Shown one piece after another: positions 56,538 to 64,000 of a DNA stretch of 64,000 nucleotides. The stretch comes from UBA6220 sp041650375. GTDB lineage: Bacteria; Patescibacteriota; Minisyncoccia; Minisyncoccales; Minisyncoccaceae. Below the pieces are notes generated by a model. That model did no database searches, was not told where the DNA came from, and worked only from the letters and a program-made list of their open reading frames with translations. Location: the NCBI GenBank assembly GCA_041650375.1, contig JBAZLH010000001.1, forward strand, positions 124,001 through 188,000, in the 5' to 3' direction. Every line of letters begins with the position of its first letter. The first letter of the stretch is position 1. The position numbers were made by a program, and so were the translations under genes.

Positions 56538-57692
56538 TCACCGGTTAATACCGCGGCATTGTTTAGAGTTTTCAAGAGTAAAGAATAGGTTTGGTCCTTT
56601 GCCTTGAGCGTTCTTTTTTTTCTCTATACGTATACTGCTTACGACAATTTTGTGTTTAGAGAACATAGCCAATACTTGTTTTGCCAGAGTTGGAAATTTT
56701 TCATTTGGCACGAAGTCAAGCCATCCTTCAATCGGCGGATCGTCGGTTTGGTCAACTCCTCTTCCTTTGAGAGTTACTGAAACGTAGTAACTTCCCGCAG
56801 GGGTAGGTTTTTCATTTTTAGTGAAAGCCCCTACAAAGGTGAGTCCGTTGGCAAAATAAATAGCCATCCTTTTGCCTTTTTTCAAGAAAGGCAATTGCCT
56901 TCTTATTTCATGCGCCCAAAGGTCTTCATCGTCCGCTTCTTCAATCGGTCTGGGATTTTTGCCTCTCCGGTAATCGCGTTCGCTCCAGGTTGTTCCGTCG
57001 CTCCAATAGATTATGCGATAAGGTTCACCGCCGTTACGATCTACAATTCGGCAACCCATGCATGTTTTAATAATCGGCTTTTTTTCGTCTTTGTGGGAAT
57101 CAATATACACAACAAATTTTCTACCGAATGTGTATATCGGGTCGTCTTGCAAATTTTCCGGAAATGCGTAATCGCCGATAATATCCTGGTCGCTGATTGC
57201 GTAAAACCAAGGAGTCAGTCGTCCGCATTCAACCCTTCGCAGAAATCCGGGAAGTGTGGAGAACTCACTGCTATTCAGTCCGTTCCAGTGCTTTTTGAAA
57301 GCGTTAGTTGCATCAGCAATAGTTTCCCATTCAATGAAGTAACAGATGACCGAGTATTCTTGGGTGCGATATTCATGAAGGATGTTTCCTTTTTTGCCAT
57401 CAATGGGGTCTGTTATTTCCAATACTTCAATAAAACCTCCACAACCCGGATAACCTCCTCCGGCATAATTGTGTTGTTTTATTTTAAATCGAGTTCGCCG
57501 GCCGTAGCCGCCTTGTCCCACGGAGTTGATTTCGCGTGTTCTTGGAACATCAATATCCTTGACAACGGAACCGAAAATTTCTTTAATCTTCGTAACATCT
57601 TCCGGCGCGCAAGAAAATTCAATGAGTTGTCCTCCAGCAGTTTTAACTTCGGAATGCGTATACGCTCCGAAACTTTTTCTTTCTTTTCCCAT
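56538..57692 (-). CDS. Hypothetical protein, 384 residues
   Basis: No family recognised. Minus-strand ATG 57692 has a strong ribosome site GGAGGT 7-12 bases upstream. No export signal. Blocks: N-terminal beta-alpha region (GGQLIEFSCAPEDVTKIKEIFGSVV), Gly-rich GQGGYGRRTRF and HNYAGGGYPGCGGFIEV, a central YSVICYFIEWETIADATNAFKKHWNGLN, CMGCRIVDRNGGEPYRIIYWSDG, and a C-terminal domain with GKRMAIYFANGLTFVGAFT and YYVSVTLKGRG. CMGC plus other Cys residues could bind metal. With the 55753 gene it forms a minus-strand pair between plus-strand central metabolism genes. The plus-strand ORF covering 56895-57716 is a shadow. Confidence 0.65.
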   Translation of the reverse strand: MGKERKSFGAYTHSEVKTAGGQLIEFSCAPEDVTKIKEIFGSVVKDIDVPRTREINSVGQGGYGRRTRFKIKQHNYAGGGYPGCGGFIEVLEITDPIDGKKGNILHEYRTQEYSVICYFIEWETIADATNAFKKHWNGLNSSEFSTLPGFLRRVECGRLTPWFYAISDQDIIGDYAFPENLQDDPIYTFGRKFVVYIDSHKDEKKPIIKTCMGCRIVDRNGGEPYRIIYWSDGTTWSERDYRRGKNPRPIEEADDEDLWAHEIRRQLPFLKKGKRMAIYFANGLTFVGAFTKNEKPTPAGSYYVSVTLKGRGVDQTDDPPIEGWLDFVPNEKFPTLAKQVLAMFSKHKIVVSSIRIEKKKNAQGKGPNLFFTLENSKQCRGINR

Positions 57693-57875
57693 AATACAAA
57701 CCTCCAGTTTTGCTAATCATAAGATTTAAAAGATCTTTTCCAAGTAATTTTCTTGGTTTTTAAAGTATAAACTAAATTTTTAAAAAGTCAATTCCAATAA
57801 AAAGAATTATTTTTTTAAAATTGTTTAAAAATATTTTCGCAACCGATATAAACATTTTTCTTTTTGAGATTAGTT

Positions 57876-57884
57876 TGGTATAAT
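57876..57884 (+). promoter_or_regulatory. Extended -10 promoter of the acdB operon
   Basis: TGG-TATAAT (TATAAT 57879-57884). ATG 57894 follows after 9 bases, so the leader is almost absent. Confidence 0.7.
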
Positions 57885-57893
57885 ATTTATGAT

Positions 57894-58526
57894 ATGGAAG
57901 TTTTAGGATTTGAACAAACAAAAAAAATTCTCCAAAAATACAGAATACCTTTTTGTAGGACGGAAATTTTTAATTCTCAAGATAAGGCGTTGGCTTACGC
58001 GGAAAAAATCGGGTTTCCGGTTGTTTTAAAAGTGCACGGGTCAACCATTTTCCATAAATCTGATATTGGCGGAGTTAAAGTTGGGATAAGCAATAAAGAA
58101 GAATTTTATTTAGCCTGGGCGGAAATCCGCGAGAACAGCGAATTGAAAAAAATAGAAGGAATTTTGGTCCAGGAAATGGTGAAAGGAACCGAGCTGACCG
58201 TTGGAATGAAAAGAGACAGCCAATTTGGCCCGGTTTTAATGTTTGGCTTGGGGGGAATTTTTGTTGAAATACTTAAAGACGTGGCGTTTCGGGCTGCGCC
58301 GATAAATAAGAAACAAGCCTTGGAAATGATTGCGGAAATAAAAGGATACAAATTATTGCAAGGTTACAGGGGCAAAGAAGGAATTAATATTAATAAGCTG
58401 GCCGCGTTATTGGTGAATATAGCCAGGCTATCATTAAGGGAACAAAAAATATTATCAATTGATTTTAATCCGGTAATGGCAAACAAAAAAGCAGTATTGG
58501 TTGCCGATTTTCGTTTAATTGTATAG
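57894..58526 (+). CDS. acdB: ADP-forming acetyl-CoA (acyl-CoA) synthetase, beta subunit (ATP-grasp)
   Basis: 210 residues from ATG 57894; GTA/ATG frames further upstream precede the promoter. An ATP-grasp domain: KKILQKYRIPFCRTEIF, GFPVVLKVHGSTIFHKSDIGGVKVGI (nucleotide- and phosphate-binding), ILVQEMVKGTELTVGMKRDSQFGPVLMFGLGGIFVEILKDVAFR and the final IDFNPVMA. With the next gene it converts acyl-CoA, ADP and phosphate to acid, CoA and ATP, a substrate-level ATP source in fermenters. The gap to the alpha subunit gene is 9 bases. Confidence 0.88.
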   Translation: MEVLGFEQTKKILQKYRIPFCRTEIFNSQDKALAYAEKIGFPVVLKVHGSTIFHKSDIGGVKVGISNKEEFYLAWAEIRENSELKKIEGILVQEMVKGTELTVGMKRDSQFGPVLMFGLGGIFVEILKDVAFRAAPINKKQALEMIAEIKGYKLLQGYRGKEGININKLAALLVNIARLSLREQKILSIDFNPVMANKKAVLVADFRLIV

Positions 58527-58535
58527 TTCTAATCC

Positions 58536-59975
58536 ATGACAAATCCGAAATTTAAAAAAATGAACCGAATTTTCAATCCACGGACAGTGGCGATTATTGG
58601 CGCCACGGAAAGGGAGAAAAGCGTTGGTTTGGGAATTGTTAAAAATTTAATCGCCAATTCGGAAGAATTCCAATTTCAAGCGCGGCCTAAAAATAAAAAG
58701 AGGGATGAATTCCATTATGTTTCCGGAAAGGCCAAGGGAGTGAAAATATTTTTCGTTAATCCTTTTAAAAAAGAGGTTTTGGGAGAGCAAACATATCCGA
58801 AAATAACCAATATAAAAACAGAGATTGATTTGGCGATTATCGCTATTCCGGCTCCCGCGGTTTTGGAAACAGTTCGGGAATGCGCGAGGAAAAAGGTTGG
58901 CGGAATAATTATTATTACCGGCAATTTCGGCGAATCCGGGGAAGAAGGGAAATTAATGGAGAAACAAATTAAAGACGCGTTAAAAGGCGCGGACATTCCT
59001 TTAATCGGGCCGAATTGTTTGGGCGTGATTAACACGGCGAATAATTTAAGCGCTTCCTTCGCCCCGTTAATGCCCAAAAAAGGCAATATCGCTTTCCTGT
59101 CCCAATCTGGAGCAATGGTGGACGCCATGTTGGACAGGTCCGCGGACGAGAATTTTGGTTTTTCCAAAATTGTTTCTTACGGAAACGAATTGGACATGGA
59201 ATTGGATGAGTTTTTGGAATATTTAAAAACAGATAAAGAAACAAAAATAATCGCCGCTTATTTTGAGGCTATTAAAGACGGGCCGGGCTTTATGCATTCG
59301 GCTAAAGAAATTTCTAAGCGCAAACCGATTGTGGCGATTAAAGCCGGAAAGGGCGCGGCTGGGCAAAAAGCGGCCTTAACCCACACGGGAGCGTTGTCGT
59401 CGGATTACGAAATTTACAAAGCGGTTTTAAAACAAGCCGGAGTGATTCAGGTGGATACTTTGGACGAGCTTTCCGACGCGGTTAAAGCATTGTCATTCCA
59501 ACCGCGCTGCAAGAACGGAATCGGAATTATAACCAACGGCGGCGGATTGGGAGTTTTGGCCGCGGATTTTTGCGAAGAATTAGAAATAGAGATGCCGCAA
59601 CCGACAGACGCGACCATTAAAGAATTAAACAAACAAGAAGTGTTGAAGATTTGCAATATAAGAAGAAATCCGTTGGATTTGGTGGGCGACGCTTTGCCGG
59701 AAAGATATGCAGCCAGCCTGGAAGCCATGCTGGAACAACCGGACATCAAAGGGATTTTAGTAATGCAAGCAATGCAAATAATGACAGAGCCATTGGAAAA
59801 TGCTAAAATTATTTTAAGAATCAGCCGGCATTTTCCGAACAAACCGGTGGTATGTTGTTTTGCCGGAGGGAAAATGGTTGAGGAAGCAATCAATCTCTTG
59901 GAAAAAAATAAAATACCGAATTATACCGACCCGAAGCGGGCCGTAAAAGCAATTAATAGTTTAATTCAAAGATAA
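58536..59975 (+). CDS. acdA: ADP-forming acetyl-CoA (acyl-CoA) synthetase, alpha subunit
   Basis: 479 residues. CoA-binding Rossmann domain at the start (NPRTVAIIGATEREKSVGLGIVKNL, about 13-37), then PLIGPNCLGVIN and the ligase domains. The phosphohistidine segment is KAALTHTGALSSDY (His about 289). The third domain has GIGIITNGGGLGVLAADFCEE and NPLDLVGDA. The split alpha/beta layout matches archaeal-type ADP-forming acetate-CoA ligase. Between 28 and 60 the sequence includes an insertion rich in Lys/Arg (QARPKNKKRDEFHYVSG). Confidence 0.9.
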   Translation: MTNPKFKKMNRIFNPRTVAIIGATEREKSVGLGIVKNLIANSEEFQFQARPKNKKRDEFHYVSGKAKGVKIFFVNPFKKEVLGEQTYPKITNIKTEIDLAIIAIPAPAVLETVRECARKKVGGIIIITGNFGESGEEGKLMEKQIKDALKGADIPLIGPNCLGVINTANNLSASFAPLMPKKGNIAFLSQSGAMVDAMLDRSADENFGFSKIVSYGNELDMELDEFLEYLKTDKETKIIAAYFEAIKDGPGFMHSAKEISKRKPIVAIKAGKGAAGQKAALTHTGALSSDYEIYKAVLKQAGVIQVDTLDELSDAVKALSFQPRCKNGIGIITNGGGLGVLAADFCEELEIEMPQPTDATIKELNKQEVLKICNIRRNPLDLVGDALPERYAASLEAMLEQPDIKGILVMQAMQIMTEPLENAKIILRISRHFPNKPVVCCFAGGKMVEEAINLLEKNKIPNYTDPKRAVKAINSLIQR

Positions 59976-59976
59976 A

Positions 59977-62349
59977 ATGGCGAAAAACACATATGTTCTC
60001 TGGTTTTCCGAAATAAAAAAAAGCGACGTGGCGCTGGTTGGCGGGAAAAACGCGTCTTTGGGAGAAATGTATTCCCGCTTAACAAGCAAAGGAGTTAATA
60101 TTCCGAACGGATTTGTGGTGACTGCGGAAGGTTACCGCTATTTTTTAAGATACAACGGATTTGACAAGCAATTGGAAAAAATATTCAAGAAATTGGACGC
60201 GAAAAAATTAAGAAGCGTCCAGTCCGTGGGCAAGCAAGCCCGGGAATTGATTTTAAGCGGGCGCATTCCCGAAGATTTGGAAGAAGAGATTTTGGATGGT
60301 TACAAAAAATTAAGCAAGGAATACGGAAAGAACACGGATGTGGCGGTCAGGAGTTCCGCTACTGCCGAGGACTTGCCCAACGCTTCTTTTGCCGGCCAGC
60401 ATGAAACTTATTTAAACGTGCGCGGAGAAAAACAAGTATTGCAGGCGCTTTTAAAATCTTACGCTTCTTTATTTATGGACAGGGCGATTTTTTACCGATA
60501 CGAAAAAGGCTTCCCCCAGCTTGGAGTTTATTTAAGTTCCGGCATTATGAAAATGGTAAGAAGCGATTTGGCTTCCAGCGGAATTATGTTTACCCTGGAT
60601 ACGGATTCGGGCTTTGACAAGGTTGTCCTAATCAGTTCCATTTACGGAATCGGCGAAATGATTGTAAAGGGGCATATTACGCCGGATGAATTTTACGTTT
60701 TCAAGCCAACTCTTAAAAAAGGGTTTAAATCCATTTTTTTAAGGAACATGGGACGCAAAGACAAAAAATATATTTATAAAAACGGCGGAGGCATAGTTGA
60801 GGTTCCGGTTTCGCGGCAAGACGCGGAAAAGTTTTCCATTAACGATGAGGAAATTTTAACTTTGGCAAAATGGGGTTGCGTTATTGAAGAGCATTACGGC
60901 AAATCGCAAGACATTGAATGGGCGAAAGACGGGCAAACCGGAAAATTATTCATTGTGCAGTCCAGGCCGGAAACAATTCACGCGAACAAAACCGAAAATG
61001 TTTACGAAGAATATATTCCCAAGGAAATCAAAAAGCCGATTCTTGAAGGCATTGCGATCGGAGAAAAAATCGGCACGGGAAAAATAAGGGTGATTACGGA
61101 CATTAAAAAAATCAATGATTTTAAACAGGGAGAGATTTTGGTTACCAAAATGACCGACCCGGATTGGAACAATTTAATGGCAATGTCGTCTGCGATTATC
61201 ACGGATGAGGGTGGCAAAACTTGCCATTCCGCGATTATTTCGCGCGAATTGGGAGTGCCTTGCATTGTGGGAACAAAGAACGCCACGGAAAAATTAAAAA
61301 CAGGCATGACCGTAACCGTGGATTGCTCGCAAGGGTCCAGGGGTTATATCTATGATGGCAAAATTGATTTTGAAGTAAAGAAATACAATTTGGATAAAAT
61401 ACCGGAGTTAAAAGTTAAAATTATGGCCAATGTCGGTACGCCCGAAGTGGCTTTTAAATCGTCATTTTTACCCGTGTCCGGCGTGGGCCTTGCGCGGGAA
61501 GAATTTATTATCGCGGATAAAATAAAAATACATCCGTTGGCGCTTTATCATTTTGACGAATTGAAAAAGAAAAAACAATTATCCAATGAAGATATTAAAA
61601 AGATAGAGGATTTGACTTTTGGATATAAAAATAAAAAAGAATATTATATCAGTGAATTGGCGGAAGGCGTTTCGCAAATCGCGTCGGCTTTTTATCCTCG
61701 GCCGGTGATTGTCAGGTTTTCGGATTTTAAAACCAATGAATATAAAAATTTGGTTGGCGGGGAATTATTTGAAGGAGAAGAACCGAACCCGATGATTGGG
61801 TTCAGGGGCGCTTGCCGGTACATTGACCCGAAATTTCAACCGGCTTTTAAGTTGGAATGCGAAGCGATTAAAAAAGCCCGGGAAGAATTCGGTTTAACCA
61901 ATATCGCGGTAATGGTGCCGTTTTGCCGAACATTGGAAGAAGGGAAAAAAGTCCGGCAACTTATCAAGGATTTTGGCCTGGGAGGACAAATAAAAGTATA
62001 CGTAATGTGCGAAATTCCGAGCAATGTGATTTTAGCGGATAAATTTTTGGATATTTTTGACGGCATGAGCATTGGCAGCAATGATTTAACCCAATTGATG
62101 CTTGGCCTGGACAGGGATAATGGTGAAATCGCTTACGTGGGCAATGAAAAAAACGAGGCGGTCACGGAAATGGTTAAAAAAGTAATCGCAATTTGCAAAA
62201 AACGCGGCAAGTATTGCGGCATTTGCGGGCAAGCCCCGTCCGATTATATGGATTTTGCGGAATTCTTGATGAAAGAAGGAATTGAAAGCATTTCTTTGAA
62301 TCCGGACACTGTTATAAAAACAATTTTTAATTTGGCTAAATTAAAATAA
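59977..62349 (+). CDS. ppsA: Phosphoenolpyruvate synthase
   Basis: 790 residues. Interconverts pyruvate plus ATP with PEP, AMP and phosphate. N-terminal ATP-grasp domain (GGKNASLGEMYSRL about 21-34, VRSSATAEDLPNASFAGQHETYLNV about 123), phosphohistidine domain (DEGGKTCHSAIISRELGVPCIVGT, His about 413) and C-terminal PEP-binding TIM barrel (NPMIGFRGACRY, SIGSNDLTQLMLGLDRDN, GICGQAPSDY with catalytic Cys) are all intact. One base after acdA. In a fermenter it could run either way, feeding gluconeogenesis or, in reverse, making ATP. Confidence 0.96.
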   Translation: MAKNTYVLWFSEIKKSDVALVGGKNASLGEMYSRLTSKGVNIPNGFVVTAEGYRYFLRYNGFDKQLEKIFKKLDAKKLRSVQSVGKQARELILSGRIPEDLEEEILDGYKKLSKEYGKNTDVAVRSSATAEDLPNASFAGQHETYLNVRGEKQVLQALLKSYASLFMDRAIFYRYEKGFPQLGVYLSSGIMKMVRSDLASSGIMFTLDTDSGFDKVVLISSIYGIGEMIVKGHITPDEFYVFKPTLKKGFKSIFLRNMGRKDKKYIYKNGGGIVEVPVSRQDAEKFSINDEEILTLAKWGCVIEEHYGKSQDIEWAKDGQTGKLFIVQSRPETIHANKTENVYEEYIPKEIKKPILEGIAIGEKIGTGKIRVITDIKKINDFKQGEILVTKMTDPDWNNLMAMSSAIITDEGGKTCHSAIISRELGVPCIVGTKNATEKLKTGMTVTVDCSQGSRGYIYDGKIDFEVKKYNLDKIPELKVKIMANVGTPEVAFKSSFLPVSGVGLAREEFIIADKIKIHPLALYHFDELKKKKQLSNEDIKKIEDLTFGYKNKKEYYISELAEGVSQIASAFYPRPVIVRFSDFKTNEYKNLVGGELFEGEEPNPMIGFRGACRYIDPKFQPAFKLECEAIKKAREEFGLTNIAVMVPFCRTLEEGKKVRQLIKDFGLGGQIKVYVMCEIPSNVILADKFLDIFDGMSIGSNDLTQLMLGLDRDNGEIAYVGNEKNEAVTEMVKKVIAICKKRGKYCGICGQAPSDYMDFAEFLMKEGIESISLNPDTVIKTIFNLAKLK

Positions 62350-62354
62350 AAAAT

Positions 62355-63341
62355 ATGTACGACGTTATTACATTTGGTTCTTCCACTTTGGACATAGAAA
62401 TTTTAATGCCCAAGGAGAGCATAAAACCGGACCGCAAATCCTTAACAGGCAAGGCTTATTATTTTAATCTTGGCTCCAAGCAAGACGTTAAAGATATGTA
62501 TTTCGGGTTTGGCGGCGGAGGAGTGAATACGGCAGTTACTTTTAAAAAACAAGGATTTAAGGTGGCTTATTGCGGCATGGTTGGCGATGATATGCCTGGT
62601 CGGGAGATTATTGAATACTTGGATGGATTGGGAGTCAGCACCGCTTTTGTTAAAAAAACCAAAGAAAAATACACGAATAATTCCATAATTTTAGATAACG
62701 CAAAAGAAGATCGGACTGTTTTGGCTTATCGGGGCGCTTCGGAATTATTGTCTAAGAATGATTTGCCGAACGGATTGCAAGCCAAATGGTTTTATTTGGC
62801 GCCTTTATCCGGCAAATTGAGTAACATCACGGAGGATGTCATTTCTTTGGCGAAAGCGAATAATATTAAAATTGCCGCGAATTTCGGAAACTCCCAATTA
62901 AAGATGCCGAAATCGCGAATTAAAAAAATATTGGAAAATATTAATGTTTTGATTTTAAACCAAGAAGAAGCCGCTTTATTGACCGGCGTTGAATATAAGA
63001 AAGAAAGGAAAATAATTGAAGCGTTAATGGCAATGCATCAAGGCATTACGGTAATGACCAAGGGTAAAGACGGAGTAGTGGTAATTGAAAATAAAAAAAT
63101 ATACGAAGCTAAGCCGAATAAATCCAAAGTAATTGACGAAACCGGCGCCGGAGACGCTTTTGGTTCGGGATTTATTTCCGCTTTAATTCGCCAGAGCGAT
63201 ATTGAATATTGCATTCGGCTCGGGCTAACTAATTCTAAATACGCCATCAGTACCAAAGGCGCGACTACCGGATTATTGGCTGCCAGAGATAATTATTTGG
63301 TTGAGAAAGAAAAAATAAAAGTGAAAATAAGAAATTTATAA
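62355..63341 (+). CDS. PfkB family sugar/nucleoside kinase
   Basis: 328 residues. Ribokinase fold: start VITFGSSTLDIEI, GFGGGGVNTAVTFKKQGFKVAYCGMVGDDMPGREI (sugar-binding Gly motif, about 55-89) and the catalytic signature IDETGAGDAFGSGFISALI (Asp about 270). An insert at about 20-50 replaces the short early loop. The substrate (fructose-6-phosphate, ribose or nucleoside) cannot be assigned. It follows ppsA by 5 bases and could supply a phosphofructokinase step that CPR genomes often lack; that is speculative. Confidence 0.88.
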   Translation: MYDVITFGSSTLDIEILMPKESIKPDRKSLTGKAYYFNLGSKQDVKDMYFGFGGGGVNTAVTFKKQGFKVAYCGMVGDDMPGREIIEYLDGLGVSTAFVKKTKEKYTNNSIILDNAKEDRTVLAYRGASELLSKNDLPNGLQAKWFYLAPLSGKLSNITEDVISLAKANNIKIAANFGNSQLKMPKSRIKKILENINVLILNQEEAALLTGVEYKKERKIIEALMAMHQGITVMTKGKDGVVVIENKKIYEAKPNKSKVIDETGAGDAFGSGFISALIRQSDIEYCIRLGLTNSKYAISTKGATTGLLAARDNYLVEKEKIKVKIRNL

Positions 63342-63377
63342 GTTAGCAATAATTAATAAATAATTTAAAATAAAATT

Positions 63378-63776
63378 ATGAAAGGATATATTTCAAATAT
63401 TGAAGCCGAGGCATTGGCAAACGATAATTTTCGCAAGGTTTTATATACCGCCAAACATAGCCAGTTGGTTTTAATGTCGCTCTTGCCCAAAGAAGAAATC
63501 GGGATGGAGGTGCATACATTAGACCAATTTATTCGCGTGGAAGCCGGTATGGGCAGGGCTGTTTTAGACGGAGTTGAAACAGAAATCAAAGACGGTTCGG
63601 CAATTGTTATTCCGGCAGGCACAAACCACAACATTGTCAATGATTCGGAAACCGAGAAAATGAAATTATACACGATTTATTCTCCGGCCGAACATCTTGA
63701 TAAAGTAATCCACGCGACCAAGGCGGATGCTATGGCCGACACCACGGATGAATTTAACGGCGTTACCACGGAATAA
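63378..63776 (+). CDS. Cupin domain protein
   Basis: 132 residues. Single cupin barrel: motif 1 in PKEEIGMEVHTLDQFIRVEAGMGRAVLDG (about 38-66; metal ligands H and E/Q) and motif 2 GSAIVIPAGTNHNIVNDS (about 74-91; final His ligand). Typical of small sugar- or auxin-binding cupins; the C-terminus LYTIYSPAEHLD is common in this group. Last gene of the acd-pps run, 36 bases after pfkB. Substrate unknown. Confidence 0.85.
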   Translation: MKGYISNIEAEALANDNFRKVLYTAKHSQLVLMSLLPKEEIGMEVHTLDQFIRVEAGMGRAVLDGVETEIKDGSAIVIPAGTNHNIVNDSETEKMKLYTIYSPAEHLDKVIHATKADAMADTTDEFNGVTTE

Positions 63777-63837
63777 TTAAATTTTAAAAGTTGTTAATTG
63801 AAAGCGGTTTTTGATTTAAAATTATTTGATATTTTCT

Positions 63838-64000
63838 ATGCATAGAAAATTTAAAGTTTGCCCGGTGAAACGCATGCAATTTAATCGGGCATTTACCCTA
63901 ATTGAATTGTTGGTTGTAATCGTGATTGTCGGAATTTTGGCCGGCTTTATTTTCGTTTCTATGTCTAGCGCAATCAATTCCGCCAAAGATACTAAAATCA
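63838..64000 (+). CDS. Type IV prepilin-like protein (truncated by window end)
   Basis: Reads through the end of the window. ATG 63838 gives a 12-residue extra leader; ATG 63874 (MQFNRA|FTLIELLVVIVIVGIL) gives a normal prepilin leader and is preferred. Cleavage before F and Glu at mature position 5 are present. The stem continues AGFIFVSMSSAINSAKDTKI, very close to the pilin at 11096 (SGFIFISMSSALNAAKDAKR). The two are paralogues about 53 kb apart. The rest lies outside the window. Confidence 0.8.
   Translation, partial: MHRKFKVCPVKRMQFNRAFTLIELLVVIVIVGILAGFIFVSMSSAINSAKDTKI

Noticed and set aside
56895..57716. 273-residue plus-strand ORF
   Set aside because: Antisense to the 384-residue minus-strand gene, which has the strong ribosome site and terminator. 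The plus ORF shows no domain and low-complexity Ser/Phe composition.

Overview
The window looks like a chromosomal segment of a Patescibacteria (CPR) bacterium, most likely a parcubacterium. This is inferred from gene content, not from a phylogeny. Support comes from giant secreted proteins with peptidoglycan-binding domains, a prepilin fused to a glycine-rich domain, a VirD4/TraG-like ATPase next to a lineage-typical membrane protein, a sigma-region-4/HARE protein, a 31-residue lysine-rich protein, and an FtsZ with a lysine-rich tail. UGA acts as a stop: prfB carries the classical +1 frameshift at an in-frame TGA, so this is code 11, not the recoded CPR lineages. DNA is roughly 40% G+C by eye.

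Layout. 1-10.4 kb: two giant surface proteins and an M30-like metalloprotease. 10.5-13.8 kb: single genes of unknown function, several with their own promoter and terminator, plus a pilin. 13.9-16.8 kb: O-antigen-ligase/TPR protein and murB. 17.2-20.9 kb: Lys-rich mini-protein, hpf, secA, two small genes. 20.9-23.5 kb: small metabolic and Cys-rich genes, including a dCMP deaminase-Nudix fusion. 23.6-26 kb: secDF. 26-30.4 kb: sigma4-HARE protein, DUF8128-like membrane protein, TraG/VirD4 ATPase. 30.5-33.7 kb: pgk, DHH phosphoesterase, rnhA. 33.8-34.2 kb: rnpB on the minus strand. 35.3-42.7 kb: murJ, lepA, ftsB, tRNA-Thr, prfB, ftsE, ftsX, tRNA-Gln. 43.2-45.7 kb: an AT-rich accessory patch (ankyrin membrane protein, GIY-YIG, lipoprotein). 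45.8-53.8 kb: ABC-F, cupin, mnmA, HIT, ftsZ, galU, trxB, eno. 54-64 kb: glutaredoxin, two mini membrane proteins, gap, two minus-strand unknown genes, then the energy operon acdB-acdA-ppsA-pfkB-cupin and a truncated second prepilin.

Physiology. gap, pgk, eno, PEP synthase and ADP-forming acetyl-CoA synthetase fit a fermenter that makes ATP from lower glycolysis and from acyl-CoA. Cell-envelope assembly (murB, murJ, ftsB/E/X/Z, secA/D/F) is well represented.

Most unusual feature. At least six sites carry structured DNA elements: an outer inverted repeat enclosing two or more hairpins whose stems vary while flanks and loops are conserved. Two are arrays directly behind the tRNA-Thr and tRNA-Gln genes. 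Each ends in a partial copy of that tRNA's 3' end and contains further direct and inverted tRNA fragments. Others sit at the 3' ends of murB, eno, rnhA and prfB. Compensatory base-pair changes between copies argue that the fold matters. Two small Cys-rich genes on the minus strand have full promoter, Shine-Dalgarno and terminator signals but apparently only a non-AUG/GUG/UUG start.
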